This document shows, piece after piece, positions 50,423 to 59,756 of a stretch of DNA of 64,000 bases; position 1 is the stretch's first letter, and every line of letters starts with the position of its first letter. The position numbers and the translations under genes were made by a program. The notes below the pieces were generated by a model that searched no databases, was not told where the DNA came from, and saw only the letters and a list, made by a program, of their open reading frames with translations. Origin of the DNA: Fibrobacter succinogenes (GTDB lineage Bacteria > Fibrobacterota > Fibrobacteria > Fibrobacterales > Fibrobacteraceae); the NCBI GenBank assembly GCA_902800815.1, contig CADCGB010000002.1, positions 143,918 to 207,917 on the forward strand. The letters are read 5' to 3'.

Positions 50423-53188
50423 TTACTTGTCCGTACGGCGGTAGCCACGCGTAGTCGTGAACGAGGCACGCTGGTACGGGGCATCCACGTACTGCGTTGC
50501 ACCGCCACCCATGTAGGCGCAGTACACGTAGTGTTCCTTAATAATGGACACCTGGTAGATGTACGGACCCGTGCCAAGCTTGCGGCCCTGCTGGGAAACC
50601 GGATACATCTTGATGGTCACCATCATTTCAGCAACACCACTTGTCTCGCTGAAGTTCGTACCGTCGGTACAAGTATTCGAGGTCAGGTTCACAGGCTGGG
50701 CGCTCACCATCTGCTTGAACACGGCAGGATCGGTAATACCTTCGGTGTACTGGCTAATGAAGTGACCTAGGTGGTCAAACACGCGCACGTTCACCTGGAA
50801 CGGCTGAGACGTACGGAACGAGATGCTGGAGCAGCTTTCGGTGCCGTTTGCATCGGCGTAGCAACGGGCCGAAGCGCCGGTACCTGCATCGCTCACCATA
50901 ACACCCGGAATCAAGCGGCCATCCACACCAGAACTGGCATGTCCACCAGCGCCCGGTGCAGCAGCAGTAATATCATCCCAGTGTTCCTCGAGCCAGCCAT
51001 TCTGGTCGCCACCATCAATAAAGCCCGCCGGGAACGGCGTAATCAGGAGTTCAGCCGTAGAGTTCTTCGGCAATTCTCCGCCATTCGCCTTGTCGGTAAG
51101 TTCCTTGTTATCGAATTCCGGACGCACGAGCGTAGTATCCTTCATCTCGATAACCGTCGTCGGGTTCACGAGCAACTTTGCAGAAGCCCACTCCGGCGGA
51201 TACGTTTCAACCGTCTTGCCCGCCTTCGAGGACACAAAGAGAGGCACGCCATACAAGGCAACTGCACCATTAAACATCTGTTCGGTCCAGTAGTTGTGGG
51301 CCTCGCTGAGCTGGTCGTTATTCGGGTAGTTGAACGCAATCTGGTCACCCGCCTGAAGGCTGGTCTCGTTACCGGCCTTGTCCTTGAGCTTGCCCTGGAT
51401 GTCATAGATAACGCCATCAGCGCCCTTATCCATCGTAAAGTTAACGCTTTCCACATACATACCAAGTGTGTCATGAGCAACACAGACGCCAGCGTTAATA
51501 TCGTAGTTCGTGCAGCGCACCACCACGACCGACGGAATCAGTCCAGAAGTACCACCGGCAACCATCATGGCAATCGTCTCGTCAGAAAGTTCCGTGTTTA
51601 AGATAAGGCTGGTCGTCGCGATACCATCGGTAACCGTAACTTCGGCACCGGTAACGGTCGGCTGGCCGTACTTGGTCGGAGCGATTTCGGCCAGGGACGT
51701 ACGCATGTACATGTTGGAACCGTCAGACTGGCGGTCAGCATAGAAGAAGTGCAGGTGGTGCCAGGTGTTGTCGGCCCAGGTTCCATCGGGGTTCAGGTAG
51801 CAGTTCTGGCCTGCAGCGTTCTGACCGGCAAGCGGAGGTTCGCCATAGCCCGCAGCGGCGAGCGACGGGTCAATCTTACAACCGTGACCGTTTGCGGCAA
51901 GCACGGAAATATCCACGCGGCCCGGAGCGGCAAGGTGCGTACCACCGAGGTCCACGACAAGCACGCCGTCCACGAAGATCCACATGTCGTCGTCACCCGC
52001 GAATTCGAAAATTTCGGGATCGGGCTGACCGGCGGAATTCACCTGGTTCCTGGAGTTGTACTTGAACTTGGCATAGCCCATCATGGTAAAGCCGTAGTTA
52101 CGCAGGTGACGGGGACCAAGGACAGCATCCGTCGCGGCAGCGGCCTGGGCAGCAGCCGGGCTTCTCGGGCCACCATTGAAGAGCCACTGGGTGCACAGGG
52201 CATACGTTTCCGAGCCCATCATGTCGGTCTGAGTTGACGCATATTCGTAGCTATACGGAGGGCAGAAAATGGAGAGCGACTGCGGACCGTACTGGTCACA
52301 CTGGTCCGTCGAGCAGCCGCCGTTTGCCTTGGTAGCCATGTCCGAACGGATCTGCGTATTGGTATCCACGATATCGAGCGGGAAGTAACCACCGTTACTG
52401 TAGTTGTAGTCGATAGAATAGATGTTCTTCGAAGAACCGGCCATATTGACAGGCGGAAGCACAAGAACCGTGTTGCTGCGCTTGGCAAAGGCATTGTCAT
52501 CGGCGTACCACTGATCAAAGAAGCCGTTATCGCACAAGTCCAGAGTCTTCCTGATGTGCACGCCATCGAGCATGTCGATTTCGCCTCCCAATGGGGCCGC
52601 GTCAAAATCAAGGTAGGAATGCACCATGCCGGGCGTGTAGTACACGGGGTTCGCCCAGTTGACGCCGCTCGAGCCACACTTCACGCCACTCACCATGCCG
52701 GTGATATAGCTCTTATAACCACGCTGGATACGGTTGTTAACCTTGTCCTTGCATTCGCCGTACATGAGCGTATCGGCCGTAGTAATCGACTGCAGGTAAG
52801 AGGGCAAGAAGGCATTTATCACGTTAGGCTTGCCATCCTGGCCAATCCAGGCACCCATCTTGGAGCGCTTGTTGCCGCAGGTGTTGTGCAAGGCAATCTT
52901 GGAGTACCAGTCCGTATCATACCCGGCAAGGCCCATAGCGAGCATCAAGTCACCACAGTTACCCGTCGTAATGGCGCCATGGTTAAAACAATACTTACCA
53001 CCTTCCTGGTCACCCGGGCTCACGTATTCTTCGGAAAAGTTCTCGAAGTCCGGATGGTTCACCGGGAAGTCGCGCACCACAATGTCAAGGTTCGCTGCAC
53101 CCGCCACGTCGGCATGTACCGGCGTGAAGGAAACCAAACCAAATGACACCGCTGAAAGTGCCAATCCTGCTACCAATTTTCTTTTCAT
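50423..53188 (-). CDS. Fibro-slime domain surface protein
   Basis: Secreted protein with signal peptide MKRKLVAGLALSAVSFGLVSFTPVHA. The central fibro-slime (PA14-related) domain has YAKFKYN..., FEFAGDDDMWIFVDGVLVVDLGGTHLAAPGRVDI and DNTWHHLHFFYADRQSDGSNMYMRTSL. Fibro-slime proteins of F. succinogenes are implicated in adhesion to cellulose. N-terminal residues 30-110 (IVVRDFPVNHPDFENFSEE, GAITTGNCGD) are typical. The C-terminal third is beta-rich (NLTSNTCTDGTNFSET). 921 residues from the start at 53188, preceded by GGTGGAGA. It ends in a basic tail. Confidence 0.9.
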   Translation of the reverse strand: MKRKLVAGLALSAVSFGLVSFTPVHADVAGAANLDIVVRDFPVNHPDFENFSEEYVSPGDQEGGKYCFNHGAITTGNCGDLMLAMGLAGYDTDWYSKIALHNTCGNKRSKMGAWIGQDGKPNVINAFLPSYLQSITTADTLMYGECKDKVNNRIQRGYKSYITGMVSGVKCGSSGVNWANPVYYTPGMVHSYLDFDAAPLGGEIDMLDGVHIRKTLDLCDNGFFDQWYADDNAFAKRSNTVLVLPPVNMAGSSKNIYSIDYNYSNGGYFPLDIVDTNTQIRSDMATKANGGCSTDQCDQYGPQSLSIFCPPYSYEYASTQTDMMGSETYALCTQWLFNGGPRSPAAAQAAAATDAVLGPRHLRNYGFTMMGYAKFKYNSRNQVNSAGQPDPEIFEFAGDDDMWIFVDGVLVVDLGGTHLAAPGRVDISVLAANGHGCKIDPSLAAAGYGEPPLAGQNAAGQNCYLNPDGTWADNTWHHLHFFYADRQSDGSNMYMRTSLAEIAPTKYGQPTVTGAEVTVTDGIATTSLILNTELSDETIAMMVAGGTSGLIPSVVVVRCTNYDINAGVCVAHDTLGMYVESVNFTMDKGADGVIYDIQGKLKDKAGNETSLQAGDQIAFNYPNNDQLSEAHNYWTEQMFNGAVALYGVPLFVSSKAGKTVETYPPEWASAKLLVNPTTVIEMKDTTLVRPEFDNKELTDKANGGELPKNSTAELLITPFPAGFIDGGDQNGWLEEHWDDITAAAPGAGGHASSGVDGRLIPGVMVSDAGTGASARCYADANGTESCSSISFRTSQPFQVNVRVFDHLGHFISQYTEGITDPAVFKQMVSAQPVNLTSNTCTDGTNFSETSGVAEMMVTIKMYPVSQQGRKLGTGPYIYQVSIIKEHYVYCAYMGGGATQYVDAPYQRASFTTTRGYRRTDK

Positions 53189-53390
53189 AATATCCAATCT
53201 CCACCTACTTGTGCAATAGGTAAACAATACATACTAAATATAAACCAAAATCGTCCGTTTATTCCCCCTTGGAATTGAAAAATATCATAAATATGGGCAT
53301 TTTTCGCCTTTTTGTGACCAAAAACATCACCTTTAGACCACCTCCCTAGGTCCAAACGCCCCGTTTTTCCAAATCTACGGGGTACTGTTC

Positions 53391-53398
53391 TATATTTG
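53391..53398 (+). promoter_or_regulatory. TATATTTG box 5 bases before a start codon
   Basis: TATATTTG followed by CGGGC and ATG (53404). Confidence 0.5.
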
Positions 53399-53403
53399 CG
53401 GGC

Positions 53404-54015
53404 ATGAACTGGTCGCTACTCTTTGTCATTTTCATCATGATTCTCCTGCTCCGGGTCGTGTACCTGCGGCTCAAGGCAAACTCCGTCAAGGCGGAATCCT
53501 TCCGGAACCTAAGCGACCGGGACAAGATGGCCGTCCTCAAGGAATGCCTGCTCAACACCCCCACCCGAACCAACCTCGAGAACCTCGCCGAATTTGCAAA
53601 GGTGCACGGTTTCGATGTTGATACGGCACCCTACCTCAAGTTTATCGAGAGGCACATGCGTAACGCCTGGGGCAAGAACGCCATCGCCGAGGACAACGAA
53701 ATCTATGCCGCGGAATCCGCATGGATAGACGCAATCCGCCCGCTCGAGTTTGCCGAGGCGGAAAAGGCCCGTACCGAGGGCGACATGGACGCCTTCGTGG
53801 AACGGAGCCTCGAAGGGGTGTCGCGGCTGTATTCCGACGAGGCGATTATGGCCGAACTAGAAAATCTGGTTCCGCACCACCCCAAGGCGAAATCGCTCAT
53901 TGCAGGTTACCGCGACCTGATCGCCGCCCGCGATGCCAGCGAGGCCGACGACAAGTCGCTCGAAGCCCTGCGCAAAAAACGCGATGCCTGGATGAGCTCG
54001 TTGCTTACAAAGTAA
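53404..54015 (+). CDS. Unknown membrane-anchored helical protein
   Basis: One N-terminal hydrophobic segment (about 4-20, IFIMILLLRVVYL) and then a wholly helical, charged region of about 180 residues ending in SSLLTK. No family recognised. TATATTTG lies just before the ATG, with no clear Shine-Dalgarno. Confidence 0.75.
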   Translation: MNWSLLFVIFIMILLLRVVYLRLKANSVKAESFRNLSDRDKMAVLKECLLNTPTRTNLENLAEFAKVHGFDVDTAPYLKFIERHMRNAWGKNAIAEDNEIYAAESAWIDAIRPLEFAEAEKARTEGDMDAFVERSLEGVSRLYSDEAIMAELENLVPHHPKAKSLIAGYRDLIAARDASEADDKSLEALRKKRDAWMSSLLTK

Positions 54016-54027
54016 TAGCGACAAAAA

Positions 54028-54055
54028 GCCCCCGGCAGAGCCGAGGGCAAAACTT
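54028..54055. terminator. Bidirectional terminator
   Basis: GCCCCCGGC pairs with GCCGAGGGC around AGA, with A-rich and T-rich flanks; it lies between two convergent genes. Confidence 0.8.
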
Positions 54056-54073
54056 TTCGGTTTTATACTTTAC

Positions 54074-54949
54074 TTAAAACCAGCGCCAGGTCAGGCCGAA
54101 GAGCACCATCGTCTTGTACTGTGCGTCCTTGTCGAGGTCCTTGTCATAGGCCATCTCGTAGCCGACTTGCAGTTCGATGTAGGGCACGAGAGTCACAGCG
54201 AGGAGGTTTTCCCACTTGCCGTCGATCTCGTCAACACCCTTGAAGTTCACGAATGCCCACAAGCGGCTCTTGAATGTCGCAATGTCCAGGTAGGAGTACT
54301 TGAATTCCGTGATGGATTCAAGACCCGGTTCGTCCTTGAACTTTTCAATCTTGTCTTCGGTATCCTTGTCGTCAGCGAAGCCGTAGCCGTTAGAAATCGT
54401 CATACGGTTAGCAAAGCCGATACGCTGGCTGAACATTTCATTCGGGATGTAGGCAAGACCGGCAACCTGCGTTTCGTAGGCCGGGTCCATGAAGCAAGAG
54501 ATAGCCGTCTTCACTTCGTTGCCTTCTTCGTCTTCGCTATAGGAATAGCCGGAGAGGAACTGGGATTCAAAACGGTTGCCAACGTAGGGCTTCAGGACTT
54601 CGGTCATGTTGAAGTCGACCATGGATTCCCAGAAGATCTTGTCGGTGCTCTTGCGCTGGCCAAGACCATCGGTCCATGTCTTGCCCAAGGCGAGGTTCAC
54701 CAGGTTACGCCAGTTGGCGACCTTCCACTTGCCCTGCACATCGGCATCATAAGAGATGATCCAGGTGTAGTTGGAAGTACCATCCTGCTGCCAGTTGGCG
54801 AAGTTGTAGTAATTGTACTTGACCGAAGCGACCACGTCGGCAGTCCAGTTCGAGTCAAGAACACTTGAGAACATGCCGCCTTCCGCCATAGCAGGAGCGG
54901 CAAGCGTGCAAGCAGTGGCACAGGCCAAAAGAAGCGATTTCATTTTCAT
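54074..54949 (-). CDS. DUF3078-like outer membrane protein
   Basis: Signal peptide ending near AMA (MKMKSLLLACATACTLAAPAMA), then a barrel-like protein of about 270 residues with amphipathic strands (YNYYNFANWQQDGTSNYTWIISYDADVQGKW, typical of the DUF3078 family). It ends with an aromatic residue (GLTWRWF), as expected for an outer-membrane barrel assembled by Bam. Function unknown. Confidence 0.8.
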   Translation of the reverse strand: MKMKSLLLACATACTLAAPAMAEGGMFSSVLDSNWTADVVASVKYNYYNFANWQQDGTSNYTWIISYDADVQGKWKVANWRNLVNLALGKTWTDGLGQRKSTDKIFWESMVDFNMTEVLKPYVGNRFESQFLSGYSYSEDEEGNEVKTAISCFMDPAYETQVAGLAYIPNEMFSQRIGFANRMTISNGYGFADDKDTEDKIEKFKDEPGLESITEFKYSYLDIATFKSRLWAFVNFKGVDEIDGKWENLLAVTLVPYIELQVGYEMAYDKDLDKDAQYKTMVLFGLTWRWF

Positions 54950-55042
54950 AATGTTATCCTTGTTATGGCCCGTGGAATTACCGCAGGGCCGGTTTCTGAC
55001 CTTAAAAATAGCACATTTGTATTTTTTTGGGAAGGTACTTTC

Positions 55043-55050
55043 TATAATTT
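55043..55050 (+). promoter_or_regulatory. TATAATTT box 5 bases before a start codon
   Basis: TATAATTT followed by AGGGC and ATG (55056). Confidence 0.4.
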
Positions 55051-55055
55051 AGGGC

Positions 55056-55574
55056 ATGCTAAGGGCTTTTTTCAAGATTATCGCCACCGCAGGGCTACTG
55101 CTTTGCGCCACCGCTTTTGCGGGACCCGGCGACACCTCCCCCTGGCACTTTGGCGCAGGCGTTTCGGCAGGCAGGCTTACCCCGGTAATGTTCGAAGGCG
55201 AACTCGGCTACAAGGCGGCCACCCTGCACATCGCCGGGTTCGGGGTCCACAACGGGCCCAACGACTTCTGGTGCGGCATGCGCGGAAGCATCGGGTGGAC
55301 GTTCCTGCGCGGCTTCCCGTTTCACGTGTTCATGGGTGTCGGCGGCGGGTACGAATTTGCGGAAGCCCCCAACGAAATGCACCGCGCAGTGAACCACGCA
55401 AACAACGCGATGTACCTGTACCCCTACAACTACAAGGAACTGCTAGACATCACCGCAGACCTGCGCATTAACTTGTTCGGAGTGTTCTCGCAGATATCCT
55501 TCCCCGCCTACCGGTTCAAGAACCACGATGCGCCCGACTTCAGTTGGCGAGTAGGCTACCTGATGGAATTCTAA
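55056..55574 (+). CDS. Small outer-membrane barrel-like protein
   Basis: Signal peptide ending near TAFA, then about 150 residues with alternating strands (FGAGVSAGRLTPVMFEGELGYKAATLHIAGFG, FHVFMGVGGGYEF), ending in VGYLMEF, which fits an outer-membrane barrel. Function unknown. A bidirectional terminator follows. Confidence 0.75.
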   Translation: MLRAFFKIIATAGLLLCATAFAGPGDTSPWHFGAGVSAGRLTPVMFEGELGYKAATLHIAGFGVHNGPNDFWCGMRGSIGWTFLRGFPFHVFMGVGGGYEFAEAPNEMHRAVNHANNAMYLYPYNYKELLDITADLRINLFGVFSQISFPAYRFKNHDAPDFSWRVGYLMEF

Positions 55575-55591
55575 AGATTCCCGCATGTATG

Positions 55592-55627
55592 AAAAAATCC
55601 CCCGGTTTTGAACCGAGGGATTTTTTG
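55592..55627. terminator. Bidirectional terminator after barrel gene / argG
   Basis: AAAAAATCCC-CCGGT pairs with ACCG-AGGGATTTTTT around TTTGA. Confidence 0.85.
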
Positions 55628-55644
55628 ACGAATGTCTTTAGCGA

Positions 55645-56888
55645 CTACTTCTTGGGGAGCACAACCGGCTTGCCGAAGTCGACGTTGGTCTTGTTGCCGA
55701 GCAACAGGGCGCGCGTCTTGAGCGGCAGGCCGAAGCAGCGGATGAAGCCAGTGGCATCCTTCTGGTCGTACATGTCGACGTCGGTGAATCCACCGAGGCC
55801 CATGTCGTAGAGGCTGTACGGGCTCTTGATGCCGGCCGGAATGATGTTGCCCTTGTAGAGCTTGAGCGTAACTTCACCGGTAACAACCTTGTTGACTTCG
55901 GCGAAGAAGGCGTCCATGGCCTGGCGGAGCGGAGTGAACCACTGGCCATTGTACACGAGGTTCGCGTAAGTCATGGACATCTTCTGGGCTTCGAACAAGG
56001 TTTCCTTGTCGAGCACGAGCTGCTGCAGGCATTCGTGAGCCTTGTACAGGAGCGTGCCACCCGGAGTTTCGTACACGCCGCGGCTCTTGAGGCCGACGCG
56101 CAAGCGTTCTTGCCGCCGATCTTGTTCAGGAATTCGAGGAGTTCCACGGCGCCCATCTTCTTGCCGTTGATGGAAACCGGGTTGCCCTTCTCGAAGCCGA
56201 TGGTCACGTGGTCGGCCTTGTTCGGGGCCTTCTCGTACGTGGCGGTATGCTTGAGGAATTCGTACTTGTGTTCCTGTTCCGGGAATTCCAGGACGCCACC
56301 TTCGTGGGAGAGGTGCCACAGGTTACCGTCTTCGGAGTAAATCTTCTTCTTGCTGATGCCGTTGAGCGGAATCTTGTGGGCGGCAGCGTAGTCGATAGCG
56401 TCTTCGCGGCTGTGGAAGTGCCACTTCGGGTCCTTCCACGGAGCGATGATCTGGAGCTTCGGGTTCAGGGCGGCGTAGGTCAGTTCGAAACGGACCTGGT
56501 CGTTACCCTTACCGGTAGCACCGTGGGCAACAGCGTAGGCGCCTTCCTTCTCGGCAATCTTCACCTGGTACTTCGCGATGAGCGGACGGGCGAAAGACGT
56601 ACCCAGGAGGTAAGTGTTTTCGTACTTGGCACCGGCACGGACGGTCGGCCAGACGTAGTCTTCGAGGAATTCCTTCTTGAGGTCGAGAACGTAGCACTTG
56701 CTGGCGCCAGTCTTGAGGGCCTTGTCTTCGAGGGCCTTGGCGTCCGGGAAGTCGTTCTGACCGAGGTCGGCGGCGAAAGCGATCACTTCGCAATCGTAGT
56801 TTTCCTTGAGCCAGGGGATGATAATGGAAGTATCGAGTCCACCGCTATAGGCGAGGACAACCTTTTTCTTGGATTCTTTCTTAGCCAT
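55645..56888 (-). pseudogene. argG: argininosuccinate synthase, frameshifted
   Basis: The N-terminal part (56888 to about 56106) encodes the ATP-binding motif [10 protein letters not shown], the aspartate and citrulline sites ([15 protein letters not shown]) and [19 protein letters not shown], ending in LNKIGGKN. The C-terminal part (about 56103 to 55645) is in another frame: [26 protein letters not shown] to the end. About 36 bases usually lie between GGKN and the KSRGVYETP element, but only about 8 are here, so a deletion of about 28 bases shifts the frame. The enzyme for arginine synthesis would be inactive unless this is a sequence error. A TATATTTG box lies upstream. Confidence 0.9.
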
Positions 56889-56919
56889 TGTATTTCCTTT
56901 GAGAAAATTTTAGACGAAC

Positions 56920-56927
56920 CAAATATA
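56920..56927 (-). promoter_or_regulatory. TATATTTG promoter box of argG
   Basis: Minus-strand reading TATATTTG, 31 bases before ATG 56888. Confidence 0.5.
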
Positions 56928-56930
56928 GAA

Positions 56931-57779
56931 TTAAAAACCGACCACGACCCCTAGGTAACCGGACATCGCCCAGGAATCAACGGACCTGTTGAAAAAGCGC
57001 TGGAAGCCCGTCTCGATGGAAACCCATGCCGCAGAGAGGCTCTTCTTGGCCCAGGGCCAGATTGCCTGCAAATTGTAGGCTATACCCGGCGAAATCGTGA
57101 CCAGCTGCGCACCGCCAAAGTTGTATTCGTACAGAACGCTCGCCGTTGCGCCGATTATGTTCCAGAACTCTATGCCACCGCCTAAGTCCACACCGATGGA
57201 AAAGCCATCCAACGAGAACATCTTCTCGCAATCTTCCACTTCCTGTTCGGTCTTCGTGGATGCCCCCGGGATCCAGCCTTCCATATCGCGCTGGTGCCAT
57301 TCGTCGCGGATTTCCTCGAGGTTTGTGGATTCAAAACCGATAACCGGGCCAACATACCAGCTCCACTGCCCCTGCGGAAAATGGAAACGCGTGTTGACGC
57401 GGTAGCGCTGGTAAAGCACAGCCTTGTCGTCGTCCAAGTCGCCACCAAAGAACCGCACGTCACCGCCAGCGCTTATCCAGTCGCTGTAGAAAAACTCGAA
57501 CTGCCCCTGCCACACGCCCAAGCAGTCGCAGTCTTCTGTCGGGTTGTAGAGGCCAAACGCGAGGCCAACCAGCAGGCCATAACCTGTGTAGGCAGAAAGT
57601 CGCGGGAGCGGCACGCTATGCCGGTCTGGAACGGTCGTATCGGGCTCGGCAGTTGTCGTGGTATCCGTTGCAGGTTGAATGGCCGCGGAATCCGCAGGCA
57701 CGGCGGTAGAATCGGCATTCGCTACATCGGCAGCGAAGACCCCTATAGCCAGCAACAGTGCCCAAAACAGAATCCGCAT
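56931..57779 (-). CDS. Outer-membrane barrel-like protein (282 aa)
   Basis: Signal peptide ending near AVFAADVANA, a Thr/Asp/Ala-rich linker of about 30 residues (TDTTTTAEPDTT), then strands such as AYTGYGLLVGLAFGLY, VWQGQFEFFYSDWISAGGDVRFFGGDL and WSWYVGPVIGFESTN, ending in YLGVVVGF. A barrel with a terminal Phe, as in Bam substrates. Function unknown. No promoter box of the TAnnTTTG kind was clear; TATAAATT lies 7 bases before the ATG. Confidence 0.75.
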   Translation of the reverse strand: MRILFWALLLAIGVFAADVANADSTAVPADSAAIQPATDTTTTAEPDTTVPDRHSVPLPRLSAYTGYGLLVGLAFGLYNPTEDCDCLGVWQGQFEFFYSDWISAGGDVRFFGGDLDDDKAVLYQRYRVNTRFHFPQGQWSWYVGPVIGFESTNLEEIRDEWHQRDMEGWIPGASTKTEQEVEDCEKMFSLDGFSIGVDLGGGIEFWNIIGATASVLYEYNFGGAQLVTISPGIAYNLQAIWPWAKKSLSAAWVSIETGFQRFFNRSVDSWAMSGYLGVVVGF

Positions 57780-57854
57780 GTCTTTAATTTATAAAAACTT
57801 TGAAGTCCCGGACCCGCAAAAAGACTATTTTTCAGGTGACTATAGGAGTTTTTT

Positions 57855-58784
57855 ATGCGGGTGATACTGGGCATTTTGCTGTTTTCTCTTTGTGCAGTCG
57901 CCCAAGAGATTACGGCACTAGGCTTTGTTGAAGATAAAAAGGCTTACGAACATGATGGAGATTATATCCGCTTAGCATTCGTAAGGACAGATAAAGGGTG
58001 GTCCCCGTCGTGTGATTTCACCGAAGGCGAAGATGCCGGTGGAATTTTTAAAAATATAAAGTCCTGTTCGCATAAAATCATGAAACAATCATGGCAAGTG
58101 ATTAATGCCGATGGCAAGTCCGTCGATGCGGGAACATTGGAGTTTATGCGTCGCAAATGGAGTGAAATCGGGCTAACGAAGAGTTCCTTTTCGTTAGAAA
58201 ATAAAATTCAATTCGATTCTTTAAATCGCACCCTAGAAACTTGGAAAGAAAATGGAAAAGGGATGCCGCCGTTACTAGCAGTTCCACTCGGAACGAATGT
58301 TGAAAAAATAGAACCAGTTGCGATGAACGGTTCTGTTGAACAAAAAATAAAGGATAAACTTGTAAAGCAGTACTTTAGAAAGAAAAGAACCGTTTGCAAA
58401 TGTGATTCTAACGAAACTCTTATTTCTAAAAGAAAAGCTAAGGCAAGCGATGTCGTTATCAAACCGTTAGTAGGGTATAAAGACAACATATCCTTTTACG
58501 AAGTGCTTATCCCGGACACTTCTGACTGCGGCATTATAGATGACGAAATGGAATTGATGGCCGTAAAGAATGGCAAATTTGTAAATCTTACGGAATCATC
58601 TGGAATGGCAGATGACCGCCCGACTACAACTGCAATAACCCTTTTCAATAGATATGTCATTTCGACGAAAGATTTGCAAGATACCGTATATGTGTTCTTT
58701 GCTGGCGGCTATAATCTTGACGGATACGTACTGCTAGATTCAAATCTAAAAGTAAAGGCTATAAGCACATGGAATTATCATTAG
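57855..58784 (+). CDS. Unknown secreted protein, AT-richer than neighbours
   Basis: Signal peptide MRVILGILLFSLCAVA. The 290-residue mature part has several Cys (CDFTEGEDAGG, KSCSHK, CKCDSN, DCGII) and beta-rich repeats; no family recognised. GC content and codon use are clearly lower than in the flanking genes. AGGAG lies 6 bases upstream of the ATG. It is 10 bases from the transporter gene that follows, so the two could be one transcript. Confidence 0.75.
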   Translation: MRVILGILLFSLCAVAQEITALGFVEDKKAYEHDGDYIRLAFVRTDKGWSPSCDFTEGEDAGGIFKNIKSCSHKIMKQSWQVINADGKSVDAGTLEFMRRKWSEIGLTKSSFSLENKIQFDSLNRTLETWKENGKGMPPLLAVPLGTNVEKIEPVAMNGSVEQKIKDKLVKQYFRKKRTVCKCDSNETLISKRKAKASDVVIKPLVGYKDNISFYEVLIPDTSDCGIIDDEMELMAVKNGKFVNLTESSGMADDRPTTTAITLFNRYVISTKDLQDTVYVFFAGGYNLDGYVLLDSNLKVKAISTWNYH

Positions 58785-58794
58785 GAGATGCTTA

Positions 58795-59733
58795 ATGCAC
58801 ATTCTTGAAAAAATCAGTGAATTTGTGGGCAAGTGGATGGCGGTTGTCGTTTTGGCCATCGCAGCACTTTCGCTGTTTGTCCCGAAATCGACGCTCTGGA
58901 TTGAACTCTCGTGGGTGAATTACCTCCTAATGGTCGTGATGTTCGGCATGGGGCTTACGCTTAAGCTCAGCGACTTTGCGCTTGTATTTGCTCGGCCGAA
59001 GGAAATTACAATCGGGTGTGCGGCGCAGTTCATCGTGATGCCGGCGCTCGCGTTTTTGCTCTCCAAGATTTTTGGGCTTGACGCCGCGCTGATGGCAGGT
59101 GTAGTTCTCGTAGGCACTTGCCCGGGCGGAACTTCCAGCAACGTCATTACATACCTTTCGAAAGGCGATGTGGCGCTCTCTGTGGGCATGACGAGCGTGA
59201 ATACTCTCCTTGCGCCTGTGCTGACGCCGGCAATTACATACTTACTGCTCCGCACAACCGTGAACGTGGACGTGATAGCGATGTTCCTTTCCATCGTGAA
59301 AGTCGTCATCGTGCCGATTGCACTCGGGTTTATCATCAACAAGTTTTTCGGCAAATGGACTGCCCGCGCTGTGAAGGTTCTGCCGCTCGTTTCCGTGATT
59401 GCCATCGCAATGATTGTGGCTGCAGTAGTCTCGCACAATGCGGCCAAGATTCTTTCGACAGGTGCAATCGTATTCGCCGTCGTGATTCTCCATAACCTGC
59501 TTGGCTACGGCTGCGGTTTTGGCCTCGGAAAACTGCTGAAATTTTCGACGCCCAAGACGAAGGCACTCTCCATCGAAATCGGCATGCAGAATTCAGGCCT
59601 TGCCACGAGCCTTGCAAGCACTGCATTCTCGTCGCTTGCCATGGCGACCGTACCCGGCGCCATCTTCTCCGTATGGCATAACATCTCCGGCGCGATACTC
59701 GCGAATATTTACAGGAAACTTGACGGCAAATAA
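58795..59733 (+). CDS. Bile acid:sodium symporter (BASS) family transporter
   Basis: Polytopic membrane protein with about ten hydrophobic segments. The family motif VGTCPGGTSSNVITYLSKGDVALSVGMT near residues 102-130 is diagnostic, as is IEIGMQNSGLATSL near 262. The family carries organic anions or pantoate/pyruvate with sodium; substrate here is not known. AGGAG before the ATG. Confidence 0.93.
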   Translation: MHILEKISEFVGKWMAVVVLAIAALSLFVPKSTLWIELSWVNYLLMVVMFGMGLTLKLSDFALVFARPKEITIGCAAQFIVMPALAFLLSKIFGLDAALMAGVVLVGTCPGGTSSNVITYLSKGDVALSVGMTSVNTLLAPVLTPAITYLLLRTTVNVDVIAMFLSIVKVVIVPIALGFIINKFFGKWTARAVKVLPLVSVIAIAMIVAAVVSHNAAKILSTGAIVFAVVILHNLLGYGCGFGLGKLLKFSTPKTKALSIEIGMQNSGLATSLASTAFSSLAMATVPGAIFSVWHNISGAILANIYRKLDGK

Positions 59734-59756
59734 ATTAGCCCAGGGCTATCAGTAGA

